Origin: Antedon mediterranea
Lineage: Eukaryota; Echinodermata; Crinoidea; Comatulida; Antedonidae
Reading direction: 5' to 3'
NCBI RefSeq assembly: GCF_964355755.1
Contig: NC_092677.1
Span: 2,981,001 to 3,045,000, forward strand
Length of the DNA: 64,000 nt
Shown: in pieces, positions 58,611-64,000 of the stretch
Layout: each line of letters starts with the position of its first letter
Position numbering within the stretch: position 1 is the stretch's first letter
Program-made: the position numbers and the translations under genes
The notes under the pieces: generated by a model
The model's database searches: none
Told to the model about the DNA's origin: nothing
The model's input: the letters and a program-made list of their open reading frames with translations, nothing else

Positions 58611-59053
58611 GGCCAAAACATTTTCATGAGTATTTACTAGCACTTTCACAGCTGATCCCTTCAGTTCAGGAAAAAGGTGGGGGGGGGGGGAATCTTCGAA
58701 CCTTCCTGGCTACAGGCTTAATGTAAATATGTTTTCATGCTAATATTCATCTAACAAAAATAAAATTTTTTTTTTAGTTTTAAAAACGTTATTTGATCAA
58801 TATTAAAAGTTTTAAAACATTCCATTATGTACTATAAGAAGTATATGATTCGATACACAGATAAATATTGAAAATAATGTTTTCATTTAAACATATTTGT
58901 TCTTCATTGCTCAAGTCTATCCTGTTTTAATTTACTAATAACAATCATTTAACTTGAATAACTTTCTCTCTGTTAACAGCAAGTTTTTGGTGCGGGACAG
59001 TAAATGAAGTCCAATATACGTATTTGGAACTGGCCGGAATATACGTTCCACTC

Positions 59054-59194
59054 GAGTGACGTAACGCACAGGGCAAAGGCCCCTGGTTTACCACTCCTAA
59101 GGGGCTCTCCAACGCTGGTTAATTGCATTCAAGCCGCTCATGCTCCGAGGCCCCTGGGTTTAGCCAGTGAGCGCTCATATCCATTACGCCACTG
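59054..59194. mobile_element. hAT-type MITE
   Basis: Ends GAGTGACGTAACG and CATTACGCCACTG (reverse complement CAGTGGCGTAATG) are inverted. AAAGGCCCCTGGTTTA pairs with GAGGCCCCTGGGTTTA in direct orientation. The flanks TTCCACTC (59046-59053) and TTCCACTT (59195-59202) form an 8-bp duplication with one mismatch, as expected for hAT elements. Confidence 0.75.
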
Positions 59195-59928
59195 TTCCAC
59201 TTGTTACAGTCTGTTAACTACGTAACTGTCTACCATCCCAAAACGAAATCTCGCTGTTACTTTAAAAATGTCATCGTACGTCACTACGATTCATTTTTCA
59301 TTTTCAAATTGGTTTAATGGATGTTAAACTTCTTTTCATTTTAATATATTTACTGACGCCTAAACTAAAATACTGTAACATTTATTTAATTGAGGTATAT
59401 CAAAAAGTATGATCAAAATAAATATATACAGTTATTTTAAATTGAAACATACAAAGCTAACTAATTATTACTATCAAATCGGAGGCCTGAAATTGCCTCA
59501 TGTACAGTTATAATAGTCAATAAATGCTTTAGAAAGTCAATTCAATATTCAATTCGAAATCAATTTCGTGTTGACCAGGCAGTAACAACAAACTGCTAAC
59601 TATAAGTCGGTTTTCGGGTCGGCGACGAGTTGCGTTGAGTTACCAGATGTAATCAGGGTTTACTTTGTGGTAGATCACTGAAGTTGAACTGTAAAATATT
59701 CGACCGATCATCATTACAGTTATTTATTCTCAACTCACAATTTGAAAATTTAGTTCAACATCTGCTGGAAAACGGGCTTTAAAGATATTCTGTATTTATG
59801 GCAAGCAAAACCTATACAGTTGCATTGTAAATTGATTTTCGTATAAATAACATTTTCTGAATGCCATATTCTAAAATAACTTTGATTACTGGTAGAAAAA
59901 GTCTTAGAAATTCTATGAGGATCCCGAT

Positions 59929-60068
59929 CAGGGGCGGAATTAGGGGTGAGCGCTTTCCCATCCTTTTTGACGGCTAAAAGGAAATTGTGAACTACTTTTT
60001 GATATCTACTACCACTGTATTATTTTATGTTAGCAGCACTGTGCTGACAAATCCAGGATCAGCCCCTG
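59929..60068. mobile_element. Probable MITE
   Basis: Left CAGGGGCGGAATTAGGGG, right ATCCAGGATCAGCCCCTG: short, imperfect inverted ends of a common DNA-transposon type, 140 bp apart. No target-site duplication visible. Confidence 0.5.
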
Positions 60069-60214
60069 TCTACCAAGGTAGGCCAACACCCTGGTGTGGT
60101 CTGAATACTATACATTGTACAGACATACACAATTATTTGGTATTAATTAAGAACACTTATTTTTAATTGAATACAGTATAATTCATAATTTAGTCACAGC
60201 CTGCTATGTTTTAA

Positions 60215-60620
60215 TGCATATTCATGATTTACCATTACAATGGTATGTGGTCATGGCATAACTATATCCTATTGGTTGTTTTTATACCATTGTCATGCAT
60301 ATTCATGATTCACCATTGTGGTCATGGCATAACTATATCCTATTGGTTGTTTTTATACCATTGTCATGCATATTCATGATTCACCATTGTGGTCATGGCA
60401 TAACTATATCCTATTGGTTGTTTTTATACCATTGTCATGCATATTCATGATTCACCATTGTGGTCATGGCATAACTATATCCCATTGGTTGTTTTCATAC
60501 CATTGTCATGCATATTCATGATTTACCATTGTGGTCATGGCATAACTACTGTATATCCTATTGGTTGTTTTTATACCATTGTCAATGTCATGCATATTCA
60601 TGATTTTCCATTACAATGGG
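60215..60620. repeat. 71-bp tandem repeat, about 6 copies, overlapping the TMEM64 stop
   Basis: Units start near 60215, 60296, 60367, 60438, 60509 and 60591. Each has TGCATATTCATGATT, TGGTCATGGCATAACTATAT and TCCTATTGGTTGTTTTTATA. The first and last units share a longer CCATTACAATGG form. The last unit contains the stop codon and final codons of TMEM64 on minus. Confidence 0.9.
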
Positions 60621-62131
60621 CGTGGCCATTTAACACTACTTCATTTTCATTCATGATTTTTGTTGTGTCTATTTCTAACTCCTCCTCTACTATAATCATT
60701 GGAAGCGTTTCATCCTTCCTTTCTGATTGGATGCCTTCTTCAAGTAATAGATTCTTGTTATCCCCTATTGTCTTATTTAACTGCATCTTTGCTTGCTGGA
60801 GAATGTAAAACGTGAGAATTATACTAACAAAAACCTGTAAAAAATAAAGAAAATTTGTTTAAAAAAGTATTTTTGTTAAGTTGCAACACGAAAACCGATA
60901 TATGTCCTTTAAAACACTAATAAAATTAACTCTATGAAAATCACAAACTCTCCCAAAACCAGACTTTTCTTAAGGTCAAAAACGTCCCAAATATTTTTTT
61001 TTTACCAAACAACCCATTTAAACTACCATAATTTCTAGAAAAGCCCAATCCAAGTGTATCCAACGTAGTGCTATTCACCTGTACGAATACAATGCAGTAG
61101 CCCATTGTTGAACTGTTTTGTTGCGTAAGATCATCAAGTGAACGTAGAGTGGATCCAACGTAAGAGTTTAGTAGCTGCGTTGGCAGAAGACCTAGAGTAG
61201 ACGCTACCATAAATGTCATCGCTGGTACATTCGTTACCTTCACAATACAAATAGATATTAATATGGTTTTCTGCCTAAAGCTCTGTCTACACTATCAAAC
61301 TTTTTGCGACAAAAAAATGATGTGCCCATATATGGACATGATGATGTCATATTACTACCATATTTGAGCTCATCACATTTTTTTTGTCAAACTATTAGAC
61401 AGATCTTTATGGTTGTCAATGTCATGTCCCAAATTTAATTGGCAGAACATTTTGTTTAACATTTTAATAAACAATCTTTAAATATTATGATAATAATAAT
61501 AATTTATTTTTGAAGTAATAAGACTCTTAAAGTACTAGCTGAGAATTCTTTTCCAATTAGTACTTAATTTCCTTTAAGGAAATGAGGAAATTTATTTTTT
61601 ACTCACAGCAAAAAGCCCGTTCTGAACACCAAACGGTAGAGGGCTCATACGTGTCAACGCAATCACTTTAAATCCATTCGGTCCTTCCACCACCGTCATT
61701 ATAGCTTTCATATAATCCCCCTGAATCTTGGAATGCATCCACGACGAACACATCTTGCGACAAATGAAGAACGCGAGAATTGATCCCTGAAGCACACAAA
61801 CTGCGGTAACGCCGCTTCCTAATAAAAATCCGTACCGATACCCAGCGGCTACGTTTATAAATATATATCCCCACATCAACGGGAACGAGACTAAAACAAA
61901 TGTTACTAAAAATATCAAATAGCCTTCCAATTCGTTTCCTATTAGTAAAAATCCAGTTATTTTTAACATATATTTTTTGAATAGTAAAAAAAGTCCAAAG
62001 CATAAAAGCGTGAGGGCGCCATAAGTTACAAATCTTCTGTACGAGCACTCCTGACAAAGGCGACGACAATGATCGCAGACGGCTTCGGTTATCTTTTGGT
62101 TCCAAACGCACAATGATTCGAACCAACCCAT
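60598..62131 (-). CDS. TMEM64: TMEM64 (VTT/DedA-type membrane protein), 306 aa, 3 coding exons
   Basis: Exons on minus: 62131-61607, 61237-61079, 60834-60598 (stop), 921 nt. The start sits in a perfect GCCACCATGG context, 21 bp after a leader acceptor (edge 62152). The VTT (SNARE-associated Golgi) domain spans about 60-240. Its marks are GYIFINVAAGYRYGFLLGSG (88-107), IALTRMSPLPFGVQNGLFAV (157-176) and LGLLPTQLLNSYVGSTLRSL in exon 2. Hydrophobic segments lie near 38-51, 70-90, 98-125, 178-196 and 217-243. In mammals TMEM64 is linked to calcium signalling through SERCA2 and to Wnt control. The long N-terminal extension of the vertebrate protein (about 380 aa) is absent, so the family core begins near residue 30. 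The last codons (GHAHCNGKS) and the TGA lie in the edge of a 71-bp tandem repeat. Intron 1 holds a family-B MITE. Confidence 0.94.
61277..61407. mobile_element. MITE family B, copy 4, in TMEM64 intron 1
   Basis: AAGCTCTGTCTACACTATCA on the left and GTCAAACTATTAGACAGATC on the right (a shortened right arm), with CCATATATGGACATGATGAT and TACTACCATATTTGAG inside. Confidence 0.85.
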
Positions 62132-62152
62132 GGTGGCAGTACGTGCTCAAAC

Positions 62153-62832
62153 CTGTTAATAGATAAAAGGTAGAGCTCAGTGAAACATTATATCAGATTA
62201 ACCAGAATGTTTTTCTTAATTGAAGTAGTAGTAGTAGTAGTACTGTCAACTGTGTAACATGTCTGGTATTCAGAATGTGTTTTTAATGGTAAAAATTAAT
62301 TTGGGACCTTTTAAACCCTTATAAAAAGTCTGGTTTTGGGAGAGTTTTCGGTTTTCAGAGAGGCTGGTATTGGGATAGCTGACTGTATTATTAGTAAGTA
62401 GCATGGCATTTTGGTTTGGGGTAATACAGTAGGTGAGGTCACTTTATAGCCTAAATTTGTTCTTACCAGCTCTTCTTATAAACAGTGTTTGGAAATCTTG
62501 TCACTCCCCTTTATAAAAATGTCCTATGTCTTCTGTACACAAACATACATACGTACATAGAGTTAATAGTACAACTACATTTAATATAACTTTCAATTTG
62601 CAACTTTAACTATTGCATAATGCCACAAGGACCCTGATATTTGAACTGTGTCAGGTTGATTATACAGATTTAAGATAACAGAACAAAGGTGCACTACCAG
62701 TAAAACTCAATGAAATTACAGTACAAAATTAACAATTATAATGACTGTAGGAAATTAAAGACAGATGACACATATTTAGCCAGTTTTTTTATTTCTCTTT
62801 GGTTTGTTACGTTGTTGTTGTAAGATGTAGCT
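62153..62832. other. Inferred TMEM64 leader intron; no gene
   Basis: Intron-like AT-rich sequence upstream of the leader acceptor. A short GTA repeat lies at 62224-62241. Confidence 0.45.
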
Positions 62833-63008
62833 TTTGAAATCGGTCGCGATAAAACTTTCATTTTTGCCTACAAAGGTTTAGGTCGGCTTTACTCTCACCA
62901 TGTTGCCTAAAATGTTTTTTTGGGTGAGTGAAGTAAAGTATGTTATTATTTAGCTAGCGATGATGAACACAAAATACCAGAAAATGATTTTATTGCGACC
63001 AAATTCCA
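62833..63008. mobile_element. Short relic of the 16.1-kb foldback family
   Basis: TTGAAATCGGTCGCGATAAAA on the left is identical to the subterminal part of the 16110-18274 element; AAAATACCAGAAAATG, then ATTTTATTGCGACCAAATTCC on the right is a diverged opposite end. The element is 176 bp long, an internally deleted relative. Confidence 0.65.
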
Positions 63009-63149
63009 AAAACAGAATAACACACGATCAAATACAAACACAATATATATTGGTCTTTATTTGATCTCAACATAAGATATATATATACTGTGTATGTAAT
63101 CATAATATAAAAACCCTTCAGTTCAGGGTGAAGGGGTGTGGGATAATCT

Positions 63150-63540
63150 AAATAAATTCATGTAGGCCTGGGCCTTACCCTAGATAAACAAAAAGAATTA
63201 CTAAAGAAGTAGGTATTATTAGACCCCTACTAGGCTAGCCTAGGTAGTAGTTTAGGCCATATAACTAGTAGTAGGCCTAGTGTAGGACCCAGCCCAAGTT
63301 AGACTGGCCTAGGTCTAGTGGTACTAGCCTAGGCCTAGTAGGACTAGGCCTGAAGTAGTAGTAGTAGTTAGAGGCCTATATAACTATCCTAGGGCCAGAC
63401 CTAGCCCTCCTCTAACTACTAGTTAGAGGAGCCGTCCTTGCTTAGCCTAGCTAGCTAGGCCCCTAGTTAAACGTTAAACTAGCCTAGGCCTACCTAGTAC
63501 CTAGTTAGGCCTAGCTTTAGTAGTAGCTAGCTGTTTAAAT
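63150..63540. repeat. AGGCCTAG/CTAG-rich island upstream of TMEM64 coding exons
   Basis: The densest such cluster in the window: about 20 AGGCCT, GGCCTAG or CTAGCTAG words in 390 bp, without fixed period, ending next to a probable leader-exon donor (63577). Confidence 0.75.
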
Positions 63541-64000
63541 ACAATGTTCGCCTTAAAACGCCAATAAGCTCACTTACAATACTTTCAATCGAATCACAAA
63601 ATACTATACACATGCTTAGTCATGTCAGCCACGTCCTTTTTGCGGTACAACGTACATTTCCTAACAATAAATGTGAAGAAATACAATCATCTGATTACAA
63701 TATCCCTTTTGATGTGTGTGGGGTCACCGTTGTATTTTGTGGGCTTGGACTTTCACAACGTCAAGTGTGACTCATCGTCAAGGGATTTCTTGTGTAAAAC
63801 CGTACCACAGCGCATCACTCTGTGCATATCCTTGACTCACCTTGACAAGAGCTTACATGTCGCCCTCTATATTATGAATATGATTTGATTTGAATTTATT
63901 AGGAAAATCATCATAAAAAATACATATACAAAGTGATTACGGAAATAATACATTTATAAAAGATTTTCCAGGATAGCCCAAAAAGCTTATTAGCTTATTT
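63541..64000 (-). promoter_or_regulatory. Possible TMEM64 promoter and leader exon
   Basis: On minus, ATT followed by GTAAGTGAG (exon edge 63578) is a near-consensus donor that could join the leader acceptor at 62153. The exon would lie upstream of 63578. From 63640 onward no recognisable gene is present on either strand up to the window end. Confidence 0.3.

Overview
This window is nuclear DNA from an animal. Its six recognisable genes are split by GT-AG introns and encode conserved eukaryotic proteins; AT-rich intergenic DNA around them is packed with short inverted-repeat transposons, tRNA-derived SINEs and minisatellites. Protein similarity, gene structure and the abundance of AGGCCTAG-type words suggest a marine invertebrate deuterostome, most likely an echinoderm. 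That assignment is an inference, and I cannot name a class or species. No bacterial, viral or organellar genes were seen.

Layout. 1-12.6 kb: no convincing gene; three minisatellites and the first copies of two MITE families. 12.8-14.8 kb: SC5D (minus, 3 coding exons). 16.1-18.3 kb: a 2.2-kb foldback transposon. 19.06-22.17 kb: EIF2S2 (plus, 8 exons). 22.2-28.2 kb: repeats, a local duplication and one possible orphan exon. 28.2-32.4 kb: a nested transposon stack in which an outer element holds a second one, which holds two long-terminal-inverted-repeat elements. 33.35-43.6 kb: SF3B3 (plus, 25 coding exons), with introns full of MITEs, SINEs and minisatellites. 44.3-46.0 kb: TIMM21 (minus, 6 exons), convergent with SF3B3 and head-to-head with SLC66A2 (plus, 5 coding exons, 47.17-50.0 kb). 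50-60 kb: repeats, including a 1.8-kb 19-bp minisatellite that is open in every frame and a foldback element whose empty site is present elsewhere in the window. 60.6-62.1 kb: TMEM64 (minus, 3 coding exons).

The genes do not form a pathway. SC5D makes sterols in the ER, EIF2S2 acts in translation initiation, SF3B3 in the U2 snRNP, TIMM21 in mitochondrial import, SLC66A2 in Golgi/endosome membranes, and TMEM64 is a VTT/DedA-type membrane protein. All six CDS models close in frame at lengths near their vertebrate orthologues, except that TMEM64 lacks the long vertebrate N-terminus.

The observations I rate highest are AGGCCTAG/CTAGGCCT-rich islands in what appear to be the first introns of several genes, the nested stack with exact target-site duplications at three levels, the foldback element with an in-window empty site, and a minisatellite that seems to have grown out of the interior of a MITE inside SF3B3. 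I found no clearly new molecular system.
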